From assembly GCA_047638815.1 (NCBI GenBank), contig JBLIMR010000002.1, positions 1 to 64,000 of the forward strand: 64,000 bases of DNA. The letters are read 5' to 3'. The translations under genes and the position numbers were made by a program. Shown one piece after another: positions 38,901 to 45,857 of the stretch. Under the pieces are notes generated by a model. That model did not search any database, had not been told where the DNA came from, and saw only the letters and a list, made by a program, of their open reading frames with translations. How positions within the stretch are numbered: position 1 is the first letter of the stretch; the number at the start of each line of letters is the position of its first letter. The DNA is from JAJRRH01 sp047638815. Lineage in GTDB: Bacteria; Bacteroidota; Bacteroidia; Flavobacteriales_D; JABDKJ01.

Positions 38901-39186
38901 ATTCTGCAGTTGGATCACCTAAGAAGTCTCCAAACCAAAGAAATTCATAGGGTCCCACACCGCCTGTTATTGAATCAGGATCAATACAAAGCCGACCGTC
39001 CTCAACGCCATTACAAGATGGTTGAGTTATAATAATTTCTGCTTCAAAGAAAGCGCAACCACCGTTTTTACTGGCCTCGATTACATCATGATATTTTTTT
39101 GGAATACCGGAAAGGTCCGTCTGCGCTGAAACCTGCAGGCAGCTAACCAAAAATATACAGAAGATGATCCTAATCGAGAATTTCAT
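29899..39186 (-). CDS. Giant SprB-repeat adhesin with type B T9SS sorting domain
   Basis: A 3095-residue cell-surface protein. After a signal peptide (to about residue 21) come roughly 35 SprB-type repeats of about 80 residues. Each has the pattern C-x3-DG-x-I-x-I-x-V-x-GG-x3-Y-x-W-x-G, then NL-x-AG-x-Y-x-V-x-V-x-D-x-x-GC. Two PKD-like segments follow (about 2810-2990, with SFSWSPGEALSDSTLSNPTY). The C-terminal gliding-associated (CHU_C) domain has IPDGFSPNGDGINDAW and IYSRWGNKLFES. In Flavobacterium johnsoniae, SprB is the mobile gliding adhesin exported by T9SS; this protein is a relative, not necessarily its orthologue. It is followed, with overlap, by a PorP/SprF gene. Confidence 0.93.
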   Translation of the reverse strand: MKFSIRIIFCIFLVSCLQVSAQTDLSGIPKKYHDVIEASKNGGCAFFEAEIIITQPSCNGVEDGRLCIDPDSITGGVGPYEFLWFGDFLGDPTAECINNLAAGSFNCIITDVGQGGVLCNFQASVVEPFAIVVLDWNEVPNSCFGICDGQAAPFVIGGAGGFTFQYDSGEITPEATNLCNPFQVTITDQDGCTADTIFHFNDAAQEILVDSIIVNTCFGESSGSIDITVSGGNPIPGPGYTYSWTSPVPGFTDTTSQNIENLSVGSYTVVVSDNSPCSISKTYVIQELMEILINPTMDPIECYGENEGGITLNTSGGVSPYSFVWTGPNVSTNSENQSNIPAGDYNVIITDSIGCFIEEDFVFIAPDSILIEGLVSELNCFADNDGSIVLTVSGGTQPYINYQWDSPACYTGPTNQADISNLCAGNYEITVTDTDNCSISETFELIEPSAISLDLDKVDVSCFGQDDGSIDLTITGGAQPTTVPVWSPLPFTVVGDGIQDLDPNIYTVDYTDNNGCVESASIEVLEDTEIVVNEVINNASCENETDGSITVTITGGVEPYGSIIWQNDLNVTIGNSTLLDDIGAGDYTLIVEDANGCMYTNTYTILAPDEIIITVDNIIPVQCFGENSGEIDISVTGGTGSFNYSWTGTNSNPSPSNTQDVSSLGAGTYTVVVTSSSCVASEIIIIEPAEEITLMFDVSPISCPGVDDGAVDLTIIGGELPLQSIIWTGPPCFPGAITEDISALCSGTYFVSIIDANGCLANGSITLDPALIINIQGVVVDNDCFDGSSGSIDITLVGAVGAPTFVWTGPNTNESTEDISNLEAGLYTVVVDVDGCQSTDDFIVDQNDSLYIDATVSPFPCNGATLGAIDITPHGGANPYTFVWTGPSIGPMDITNEDQSDLLAGTYTVTITDALDCIIQEQFVLEPSTTVFANGIVGDLSCFEANDGTISTNPSGGQIPYSFTWTGPNFFTDDTNQNLSALFPGDYNLSITDTDGCMVDTIMTVDEPQEIEITVNIVDPTCGNSNGVISISTIGGVGVTTVSVTDINGDPVVNINGLSAGVYTVLAVDNNACSSSQTVTLSNSEIVIDGTVTNITCFGDDDGAIGITITGAIGTANISWTGDGPINNPNGTNISNLIAGEYVVLVSDDNGCIATELFEVTENSEILVSVDITNVNCQSDTNGEITVTDTAGGSGGYTYFWNSAIHINFEATTVDNLELGIYELTVFDSDLCFSIFSYEIEADIELGVTALINSVECSGDSTGVIDITVTGGNPSYDYTWTGGSTDQDLVDVPAGIYFLSVGDENGCSKDTSFIISSNNQIFSSAIQTDVLCFGDSTGSIILENLGGLGPYTFSWSAPGFISSNQDIFNLPIGTYVLNITDDLNCEFDSSFVINQAETIIVEVTVNDVICFDEPIGSIIIDQITGGAGFVSATWDPMPAGSTVSNGSLLNIPPGDYTLTLEDENACSNISIHTVLNINTAILSTATITNVFCTGQDDGCIDLTVTGGIPGYNLMWAGTGITDPTALIQCDLGPGNYAVTIADNLNCMVDTFFTIAETNPLSITLTSLVHNNCFGDENGEINIEVNGGSPQFEYEWTNGFGYFETTQDISNLDGDIYNVHIVDINDCEIDQQFTVNEPNVLSFDLNTIDSNCGLDDGQASVSGITGGTVATTYSTNWFDQNNPIGVGTGIIDLSPGTYSVEVIDDNGCSLIKPFTISDNAGDITSMTTPISCFNEDDGGIVVTISGFTRPIDFVWSDLTGVIGIDSTISDLSAGTYTITATDALDCVVVESFILDSPELIVLDALINNETCPDAEDGVINLSVSGGTGDYTYAWNGIGILFPQNQDQQGLPPGTYTVEVTDENGCSVNESFTINPASEFTIVETITNVNCFGQNDASIAIDIDFGLFPPLGGLAYNWVGNGITANVEDQFNLDAGDYSLTVETPNGCLVQESYTIAPASEIILEISTVNSICLMSSGSASVIATGGNVALDYTYAWHEGNGNLLPDTDNTLDNVSAGVYDVNVTDDNGCLIEQEFVISDEGGVLDYTVDSISCPGLSDGAIDITYSGMTEPVGVIWTGPIGNYNPTDTDISGLQEGEYTVLITGNDGCILGDVIPVFENEFINSTANVTDVSCFQLNDGAIEITVTGGTGPFTITWMGPNGPIAPDAFGDIADLEPGDYFVTIVDSKMCSGNASYTINEPDLIEIITSINDATCFGENDGGIVIVNINGGSPNYSFTWTKDEDINFLSNFQNIDQITAGNYNLALSDLNGCVYNESFEIQESEAISIAVTTNNANCGLATGGASVVAMGGTGGYSYEWFDGAFLLDEDSDVIFDLTQGSYSVTVTDDNGCSENLTFSVQNDDYTVTAAILNTDCNSTSNGAIDITLSNDFIFPTSVLTWTGPDPTPPPSSLNITNLAAGIYTLTLADANGCPFLDSYEILEPDSIQINSIVSDVSCFGDESGSIVLSLIGGTPFVSVTPEYTFNWSVPIGAADPGNIHFSEDLPIGIYSIAVSDSLNCSNQIEIELTQPTALELVAIVQVPICESDEDGSIEIIVSGGVQDYTYLWSNDSITSSIQDLTIGDYTVIVEDDNACVMDSTFTINASIILNLDYVLENVSCFNASDGSIDLSATGGSEDFTFNWNSEVDPLVVDVVSEDITDLVGGDYYLSITDNINGCIKLDTIQIINPDSLFAIVDFENIQCFGNNDGVINIVTNGGTNPYDFNWTSGDPGFTETTESVDSLFAGNYVLEIADSNSCSKIYDFEVVEPDQLQIVVDNVGNAFCNTSEDGNITASVVGGVPGYAVSWLNDQGTAYSGLTISDIPAGDYFITVSDSNSCILQDTIPVAFDQDVLAIIQDQDPACNQLPVVLDGTQSTNATSYEWLDVDGQLVSAEEIAQITLSFNYNQFILRVSNGVCESLDTLSFIVHPLPLVDAGEDQDAFPNEEVEIGGDPSAPSAVSFSWSPGEALSDSTLSNPTYLTVGTQEFVLTITDENNCENRDSVIINLINQVEIPDGFSPNGDGINDAWTINNSDKFPNMVVKIYSRWGNKLFESNGYETAWTGMYDKKEMPVGTYYYTIDLRDPFFPKPFTGPLTIFR
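30655..39040 (-). repeat. Array of about 35 SprB-type coding repeats
   Basis: About 35 degenerate units average 240 bp each. Cysteine pairs recur at fixed positions within units. In the C-terminal half, distinctive units of the CGL-x2-G-x-ASV type recur every fourth unit, near 34235, 33280 and 32315. Units are diverged at the DNA level, so this is an old array. Confidence 0.88.
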
Positions 39187-39251
39187 AATGAGGTCATGAT
39201 TGTCCTATTAGTACGAACCCGAATGATTTTTGTTCCAATAATTCATAATAA

Positions 39252-40190
39252 TTAATTGTAAGCCGCGCAAGGGGTTTTACCGGAATAGAATTTCCCAGGG
39301 CAAGCATAAATGTTTAGTGAAATTTCATGGGTGTTAGAACTGGCTAGTCTTATGGGCGATGTTGTATAATCATAGGCGTATCCAATTGTAAAATGATTCA
39401 TAAATTTGAATCTCAATAGTGCTGAAACCGAATCTCCATTTCTAGTACCAATTCCACCCGCTATTGCTTGCTTATAATCGAGCATAACATTTAAATTTAG
39501 AGAAGGAAATGAACCAGGCTCATACGTTAGCATGGCACTCGGAATCATCAATGTATGTTGTCCAACTTCGTAGGCTTTTCCAGCACTCATAAAAATATGT
39601 TGCGCCAGTTTAGATTCTTCGCCAATGTTTTTTAACTTATTGCCTGTTAATGACTTAACAGATAGTCCAAAGTAGAATTTACTGTTGTACAACCACAGAC
39701 CTGGAGTAAATTCCGGAACGATAAATGCATTTTGCGAACCTAGCTGAAGAATGGGATCTTGATTATTATCTGGTGGTAAGTTCAAAAATGCGTTATCAAA
39801 TTTATATTGGGCAAAACCCACGAACAAGCCAATGGATGCATTAAGGTCTCTTCCCCATTTGAAATGGTAGGCGTATGCACCATTGATATTGGTTCTACCA
39901 TAAGGTCCTGATTTATCCGTCTCTATCGTACCTCCAATTCCATGCTTAATCCTTCCGTTATCCTTTCCCAATTTGGCATTTGCCCCAAAAAACCCAGTTT
40001 TAGGATTTCCGTCAAATCCTATCCATTGGTTTCGATAAGCGAAATTGACATTCAAACAATTTTTAAATCCTGCAAGTGCTGGGTTCATTGCAAATTGATT
40101 GAATCTATAATTTGTATAATGCGATAGCTGTTGAGCGTCAATGACTAAGCATGATAATAGAAATATAAAAACGGATAAAAGACTCCTCAT
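39252..40190 (-). CDS. PorP/SprF-family type IX secretion membrane protein
   Basis: A 312-residue member of the PorP/SprF family, predicted outer-membrane beta-barrel. The signal peptide is MRSLLSVFIFLLSCLVIDAQ, followed by the hallmark YTNYRFNQFAMNPALAGF and AYRNQWIGFDG. The ATG at 40190 is preferred over a TTG at 40211 because it gives a clean signal peptide and a 4-bp gap after the upstream gene's stop. It probably partners the 343-residue type B-sorted protein encoded immediately upstream. It precedes the giant adhesin gene by 65 bp, so the two modules may be cotranscribed. Confidence 0.93.
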   Translation of the reverse strand: MRSLLSVFIFLLSCLVIDAQQLSHYTNYRFNQFAMNPALAGFKNCLNVNFAYRNQWIGFDGNPKTGFFGANAKLGKDNGRIKHGIGGTIETDKSGPYGRTNINGAYAYHFKWGRDLNASIGLFVGFAQYKFDNAFLNLPPDNNQDPILQLGSQNAFIVPEFTPGLWLYNSKFYFGLSVKSLTGNKLKNIGEESKLAQHIFMSAGKAYEVGQHTLMIPSAMLTYEPGSFPSLNLNVMLDYKQAIAGGIGTRNGDSVSALLRFKFMNHFTIGYAYDYTTSPIRLASSNTHEISLNIYACPGKFYSGKTPCAAYN

Positions 40191-40194
40191 AATT

Positions 40195-41226
40195 TTAATA
40201 TACAATAGCAACAGATCCCGTTACAAGATTTTCCTCATCCGTAAATTGCGTATCTTCCAATTGGATGACATAGTAATAAGTAGCGGCTGGTAATCTGTTG
40301 TTATTAAAGGTTCCATCCCAAGGAGTATTATATCCTGTTGATCGGAAAACTGTTTGACCCCACCTTGAGAATACTTTAACCTTGGCCCGAGGGTATCTTT
40401 CAATGAAAAGAATTTCCCAAGTATCATTGAAGGTGTCTTCATTGGGCGTAAAGGCATTATAGGGAGTAATCGAAGGAAGAACCATAACCGTCATCGTATC
40501 ACTTACTAAACATCCATCGATTAGGGTGGATAGAACATAGTCGGTAGTTACAGTTCCGATCGCTTCTGGATTAGGTCCATTGGGATCACTGACCAGACCA
40601 GTTGTGGGGGTCCAACTTAAATTAGTCCCATATCCCGATGGCTGCAGCACAACGGTTTCGCCAACGTCAACTTCAAAGTCAGGTCCAGCAGTAAACTCAT
40701 TTTCAATGGAGGTGCCAGTCGCTTCTATATTAAACTCACATTGACCAGCGCCCATAGTATTTAGTGCGTCAACAGCACCATCAACGATTACGAAATACTC
40801 CGTCTGTGGTGATGGGTTGAATAATTCTAAGTTTAAACTTTCTGTACTTGGATCACTACAATCCCAAACAACCATATTCAATGGATCACATGGATCTCCA
40901 GTTGTATTAATTGTAGAGTATAGTGAAGCTTCAAGGCCAGCAAACAGAGAATCTCCATTTGCTAGGGTATCAACACAATTAAATGAATCGATCGTAATGT
41001 TTAGTGTTCCATTTGCGAGATCGTTAGTAGTAACTGAAAAATAAACTGAATTATCAGCAAGACCAATACAATTTGGGGCTGGCCCGCCAGGAAGGGCATT
41101 GGTTGTACTTGATGTTGTTACCGGATTATTGAAGCATACTTGTGCAGGCGAAAAACAGTCTTGTCCCAACAGGGGCATGACTATCACCAAGGAAAACAGG
41201 AGTATGGTATATAAGATCTTTGACAT
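40195..41226 (-). CDS. Secreted protein with type B (gliding-associated) T9SS sorting domain
   Basis: A 343-residue exported protein. The signal peptide (MSKILYTILLFSLVIVMPLL) precedes a Cys-containing beta-sandwich-like domain (about 22-170) and an Ig-like segment (about 170-250). The C-terminal CHU_C domain (about 255-343) starts with YNAFTPNEDTFNDTW and has VKVFSRWGQTVFRSTGY, ending TGSVAIVY. No catalytic motif is visible, so it may be a small adhesin or scaffold. It is the first gene of the leftward row: this protein, PorP, giant SprB-repeat protein, PorP. Confidence 0.9.
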   Translation of the reverse strand: MSKILYTILLFSLVIVMPLLGQDCFSPAQVCFNNPVTTSSTTNALPGGPAPNCIGLADNSVYFSVTTNDLANGTLNITIDSFNCVDTLANGDSLFAGLEASLYSTINTTGDPCDPLNMVVWDCSDPSTESLNLELFNPSPQTEYFVIVDGAVDALNTMGAGQCEFNIEATGTSIENEFTAGPDFEVDVGETVVLQPSGYGTNLSWTPTTGLVSDPNGPNPEAIGTVTTDYVLSTLIDGCLVSDTMTVMVLPSITPYNAFTPNEDTFNDTWEILFIERYPRAKVKVFSRWGQTVFRSTGYNTPWDGTFNNNRLPAATYYYVIQLEDTQFTDEENLVTGSVAIVY

Positions 41227-41515
41227 CTACAATTATTTATCTTATCAATTCTAAAAGACATAAAGCTACCCAATATCGAAAAGCTTGATTTTTAGAACAG
41301 AATTATTCTTCACATAATGGTGTGAACAGGGATTGTCGTTGATTATTGTATGATTTTAGACTTAAACTAGCTCATTATGGGACTTTTGAATCTAATTTTC
41401 GCACAATAATAATGATCTAGTCCACACAATATACAGGCTGTTAGAAATCGCGCAGAGAGAAATAAAAATAATATAAACGATTCTGAGCGATTTTTTCGAA
41501 CCTAAATAGATTCTC
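41227..41515. other. Intergenic region before the adhesin cluster, 289 bp
   Basis: It lies between the mfd stop and the start of the adhesin/PorP cluster, all leftward. It should contain the cluster promoter, but no TAnnTTTG element is evident on the minus strand. No strong hairpin terminator for mfd is visible, and no small gene was found. Confidence 0.45.
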
Positions 41516-44500
41516 CTACGATAATATTGGTTTCAAGGCATTAATTGCTTCCGTTGTTGAGGTAATGTGTATATGAGTAATTCTAAGCCGATCATTTTTT
41601 TCTATCATAGAATAGCCGGCAGGATTTTTCTGAATAAATCGAAGAATTTTTGTGAAGTTCTCACTTTGATAGAATGAGTGGTTTTGCTCTTTGATAAAGT
41701 AACCAATCATTTTCTCGGATTTTAAAACAAGCTTTTCAATCCCCAACTTCTGGGCTAACCATTTTAAGGGAAGAATTTCTAGTAATTCTTCGGTAGCAGG
41801 AGGCAAAGGACCAAACCTATCGATTAGTTTATTTTTGAATTCAATGAGCTCTTCAGATGTTTTTAGATCATCCAATTGCTTGTATAAAATAATTTTCTCA
41901 GTATTCCCTGGAATGTAGTCATCAGGAAACATGATTTCAAAATCAGTTTCAATGGTAACATCCTCAACAGGATTTTTATTTTTATTATCTTCTTCAAACA
42001 GGTCTTGAAACTCTTCTTCCTTTAGTTCTTTGATTGCTTCGTTAAGAATCTTCTGATACATCTCATATCCGATGCTCCCAATAAAACCACTTTGTTCGGA
42101 GCCAAGCAAATCACCAGCACCTCGTATATCCAAATCCCTCATGGCGATGTTCATACCACTACCCAGCTCATTGAATTGTTCGATGGCTTGTAATCGTTTT
42201 CTTGAGTCATCACTCACCATGTGCATTGGAGGTGTAACGAGATAACAAAAAGCTTCCTTGTTGCTTCGCCCAACACGACCTCTTAACTGATGCAAATCAC
42301 TCAACCCAAAATTTTGAGCATTGTTAATAATCATTGTATTCGCGTTTGGAATATCAATACCAGATTCAACGATCGTAGTACTGACGAGAACATCAAATTG
42401 ACCGTCAATAAAATCCATCATGAGCGTCTCTAATTTCTTACCGTCCATTTGGCCATGTCCAATTGTTACTTTGGCACTAGGAACAAGTCTTTGAATAAGG
42501 CTGGCAACCTCAGCTATATTTTGCACTCTGTTATTTATAAAAAACACTTGTCCGCCTCTCTTTAGTTCATGCACTATTGCGTCCCTAATGATGGTTTCAT
42601 TAAATGGGATAAGTTCGGTATGAACAGGCTGTCTGTTTGGTGGTGCGGTTTTTATTATGGAAAGATCTCTAGCACCCATAAGAGAAAATTGAAGCGTTCT
42701 TGGTATAGGCGTTGCGGTTAATGTTAGTGTGTCAACATTAGCGCGGAGTAACTTTAATTTGTCTTTTGCACCTACACCAAACTTTTGCTCTTCATCAACA
42801 ATAAAAAGTCCAAGGTCTTTAAATTCAGTTCTCTTACTTAAGAGTTTATGTGTTCCAATTAATATGTCAGTTTTACCTTCTTTTAAATTTTTAAAGGCGA
42901 GAGTGGTTTCTTTAGCTGTTTTAAATCGATTGACGTAATCAACATTAACAGGAAACTCTCTCAATCTTGCAGAAAAAGTTTTGTAATGTTGTAGACAAAG
43001 AATGGTAGTTGGAACCAGAACAGCGACTTGTTTACTATCAGCAACAGCTTTTAGAGCAGCTCTTATTGCGATTTCTGTTTTACCAAAACCAACATCTCCA
43101 CAGACCAACCGATCCATAGGATATGGTTTCTCCATATCTGCTTTTATGGCTTGGGTTGCCGTGAACTGATCAGGAGTATCTTCATACATAAATGAAGCTT
43201 CTAATTCCGTCTGTAAATAAGTGTCGGGTGCAAAAGCAAAACCCCTTGCTTCTTTTCTTTTGGCGTACAATTTTATTAAATCGTATGCCAGTTTTTTCAT
43301 ACGATTCTTGGTCTTGGATTTGGTCTTTTGCCAAACGCCACTACCCAGTTTATTTATCTTGGGCTCAGCCCCTTCTTTGCCGGAATATTTTGCTATTCGA
43401 TGCAATGAATGGATGTTGACATACATGATGTCATTGCCTTTATAAATTAGACGAATGGCTTCTTGCATTTTACCATTAACCTCAATCTTTTCCAAGCCAG
43501 AAAACTTGCCAATTCCATGATCAATATGAGTTACATAATCACCTGGTTGAAGAGCCATTAATTCTTGTAATGTAATCGCTTCCTTTGTCTTTTTAAACCC
43601 TGTTTTTAACCGAGATGTTTTATGCCTTTCGAAAATCTGATGATCCGTATATATCGCAAGGCCAGTTTCAATATCCGTGAATCCTTCTTTCAGTTGTATC
43701 AAGAAAGGATCGAATGCAACATGATCACCTATGTTGTCAAAAATATTGTAAAGTCTTTCAATTTGAGTTGCGTTATTGGCGACAATAATGTTCGCCAACT
43801 TATTCGTTTCATTCTCTTTTAAATTTTCAATTAAGAGTTCAAAGTTTTTTCTAAAAACAGGTTGTGGATTTGTTTGAAAAGAAATAATTTTATCAGCTAC
43901 AGTATAATTTCTTAAACCAAACTCTACAATGTTAAAGTTGAAAATTTTACTTTGGAAATCATCACCGCTTTGGAATAAATCGCTTGGTTTTTTGTGATCT
44001 AATGGAGATTTGATTTTTTTAAACTTACTCTCTGCATTGGCGAGTAATTTATCCAGCCTATTCATAACCAATTCTACATCTTCAATCGCAACAGAACTGC
44101 GTTCTTGAAAGTACTCCATAAATGGTTCATATTCCTCAGCGATACTTCCTAAGTTAATGTTGGGAACTATTGTTATCGCCTGCATTTTTTGCACCGACAA
44201 TTGAGTGACAGGATCGAAAGTTCGCATCGATTCTATTTCATCACCAAACAGTTCAACTCTATAGGGATGTTCGTTTGCAAAAGAGAAAATATCTATGATC
44301 CCTCCGCGAATGGAAAACTGTCCAGGTTCGAAAACATAATCTACTTTATGAAACTCTAATTCAATGAGCATTTCATTGATGAAATCTAAGTTTTGAATTG
44401 TTCCTAATTCCAATTCAAAACTATTTGTTTTGAGTTCTTTTTTACTAATTACATTTTCGGCAATTGCTTCTGGATATGTAACAACAACATTGGTTTTTTG

Positions 44501-44845
44501 AATTCGCATGGCTTGAAGAACCTCCGCGCGAATTGCAATATTTGCATTTTCAGTTTCTTCAATTTCGTATGGTTTTTTGCCACTTTCTGGATAATAGAAT
44601 ACTGGAATATTCCCCTTAAGAATACTTTCAAAATCGTTATAAAAGTATCCAGCATCTTCTTTTGTGTTTGCAATGAAAACAAGGGAGTGATTGTTTTCTA
44701 AAACTACTGAAGAAAGATAAAATGAAACGGCACTTCCCGTTAATTTTTTAAGATGAACTTTTTGTTTATGAGCTTTAAGTATACCTTGTAACTGACGTGA
44801 TTTATCAGTTGTAGAAAATTTATTTAAAAGATCTGATAGCTGCAT
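41516..44845 (-). CDS. mfd: Transcription-repair coupling factor Mfd
   Basis: A 1109-residue SF2 translocase that removes stalled RNA polymerase and recruits UvrA. The N-terminal UvrB-like region (FEPGQFSIRGGIIDIFSF) is followed by the CarD-like RNA polymerase-interaction domain (YVTHIDHGIGKFSGLEKIEV). The motor has Walker A in CGDVGFGKTEIAIRAA, DEEQKFGV, TATPIPRTLQFSLMGARD, the GRVGRSNKEAFCYL helicase motif and RGAGDLLGSEQSGFI. The C-terminal TRCF domain is present. It is about 40 residues shorter than the E. coli protein, normal for Bacteroidota. It is 21 bp downstream of fbp and is the last gene of the five-gene unit. Confidence 0.98.
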   Translation of the reverse strand: MQLSDLLNKFSTTDKSRQLQGILKAHKQKVHLKKLTGSAVSFYLSSVVLENNHSLVFIANTKEDAGYFYNDFESILKGNIPVFYYPESGKKPYEIEETENANIAIRAEVLQAMRIQKTNVVVTYPEAIAENVISKKELKTNSFELELGTIQNLDFINEMLIELEFHKVDYVFEPGQFSIRGGIIDIFSFANEHPYRVELFGDEIESMRTFDPVTQLSVQKMQAITIVPNINLGSIAEEYEPFMEYFQERSSVAIEDVELVMNRLDKLLANAESKFKKIKSPLDHKKPSDLFQSGDDFQSKIFNFNIVEFGLRNYTVADKIISFQTNPQPVFRKNFELLIENLKENETNKLANIIVANNATQIERLYNIFDNIGDHVAFDPFLIQLKEGFTDIETGLAIYTDHQIFERHKTSRLKTGFKKTKEAITLQELMALQPGDYVTHIDHGIGKFSGLEKIEVNGKMQEAIRLIYKGNDIMYVNIHSLHRIAKYSGKEGAEPKINKLGSGVWQKTKSKTKNRMKKLAYDLIKLYAKRKEARGFAFAPDTYLQTELEASFMYEDTPDQFTATQAIKADMEKPYPMDRLVCGDVGFGKTEIAIRAALKAVADSKQVAVLVPTTILCLQHYKTFSARLREFPVNVDYVNRFKTAKETTLAFKNLKEGKTDILIGTHKLLSKRTEFKDLGLFIVDEEQKFGVGAKDKLKLLRANVDTLTLTATPIPRTLQFSLMGARDLSIIKTAPPNRQPVHTELIPFNETIIRDAIVHELKRGGQVFFINNRVQNIAEVASLIQRLVPSAKVTIGHGQMDGKKLETLMMDFIDGQFDVLVSTTIVESGIDIPNANTMIINNAQNFGLSDLHQLRGRVGRSNKEAFCYLVTPPMHMVSDDSRKRLQAIEQFNELGSGMNIAMRDLDIRGAGDLLGSEQSGFIGSIGYEMYQKILNEAIKELKEEEFQDLFEEDNKNKNPVEDVTIETDFEIMFPDDYIPGNTEKIILYKQLDDLKTSEELIEFKNKLIDRFGPLPPATEELLEILPLKWLAQKLGIEKLVLKSEKMIGYFIKEQNHSFYQSENFTKILRFIQKNPAGYSMIEKNDRLRITHIHITSTTEAINALKPILS

Positions 44846-44866
44846 TAAAATTAGAAATCGATGTTG

Positions 44867-45856
44867 CTATTCATTCTCTATTAGTTGCTCTACATGCTCT
44901 ACCATTTTCTTACTTCCGATGAACAATGGCGTTCTTTGATGCAGCTCTGTGGGCTTAACATCAAGAATGCTCACCTTACCATCAGATGCCTTGCCACCCG
45001 CTTGTTCTGCAATAAAAGCCAATGGATTGTTTTCATAAAGCAACCTCAACTTTCCATCTTTATTTTTAACTGTTGAAGGGTACATATATATACCTCCCTT
45101 GATCATGTTTCTATGAAAGTCTGCAACCAACGAACCAATATATCGGGCTGAAAAACTCTGATCTTTACACTCTTTTATATATTGTTTTACACCTTCAGAA
45201 AAGTCATTGTAATTGCCCTCGTTTACAGAAAAGATCTTTCCGTCTTCTGGGAATTTCATATTCGGATGAGATAGAATGAATACACCAATTGATGGGTCCA
45301 ATGTAAATCCATTGACGCCATTTCCAGTACTATATACAAGCATTGTAGAAGATCCATAAATAACATATCCAGCTGCAACTTGCTTTCTGCCCTTTTGTAA
45401 AAAGTCTTCGATGGTTGCCAATTCTCCAGTCGTACTAACTCTTCTGTAGATGGAAAAAATCGTTCCAATTGAGACGTTAACATCTATGTTTGAAGAGCCA
45501 TCCAAAGGATCCATAAGAACGACATAACCTCCATTCTTTGCTGCCTCATTTTCAAATGCGATAAACTCATCATTTTCCTCAGAACCTATACCACAGATTT
45601 CTTCCTGTGCTAACATGGCTGAAATAAACTCATTGTTGGCGTAAATATCTAACTTTTGCTGCTCCTCGTCCTGCACATTTACCGTTCCACTTGCTCCAAT
45701 GATATCTTCAATCAAACCCGCTTTACCAACTTCGCGATTTACAATTTTCGCAGCCAATCGGATAGATGAGAGTAGGCGAGATAGTTCCCCTTGAGCATAA
45801 GGAAAATCAGCCTGTGTGGCGGTAATAAATTCGTTGAGAGTAGTAAGTTTTTTCAT
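44867..45856 (-). CDS. fbp: Fructose-1,6-bisphosphatase class I
   Basis: A 329-residue class I FBPase, normal length. It hydrolyses fructose 1,6-bisphosphate to fructose 6-phosphate in gluconeogenesis. The metal-binding motif MDPLDGSSNIDVNVSIGTIF is intact, as are EENDEF upstream and the sugar-phosphate residues in ARYIGSLVADFHRN and LYENNPLAFIAEQAGGKA. It begins 1 bp after the KdsC-like phosphatase stop, so it belongs to the same unit as RPE-CBS and DAHP synthase. Fructose 6-phosphate feeds transketolase production of erythrose 4-phosphate, the DAHP synthase substrate. Confidence 0.97.
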   Translation of the reverse strand: MKKLTTLNEFITATQADFPYAQGELSRLLSSIRLAAKIVNREVGKAGLIEDIIGASGTVNVQDEEQQKLDIYANNEFISAMLAQEEICGIGSEENDEFIAFENEAAKNGGYVVLMDPLDGSSNIDVNVSIGTIFSIYRRVSTTGELATIEDFLQKGRKQVAAGYVIYGSSTMLVYSTGNGVNGFTLDPSIGVFILSHPNMKFPEDGKIFSVNEGNYNDFSEGVKQYIKECKDQSFSARYIGSLVADFHRNMIKGGIYMYPSTVKNKDGKLRLLYENNPLAFIAEQAGGKASDGKVSILDVKPTELHQRTPLFIGSKKMVEHVEQLIENE

Positions 45857-45857
45857 T

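Noticed and set aside
30655..39040. CRISPR array or DNA satellite
   Set aside because: Repeat units are protein-coding, about 240 bp, and diverged at DNA level; there are no short identical direct repeats with spacers.
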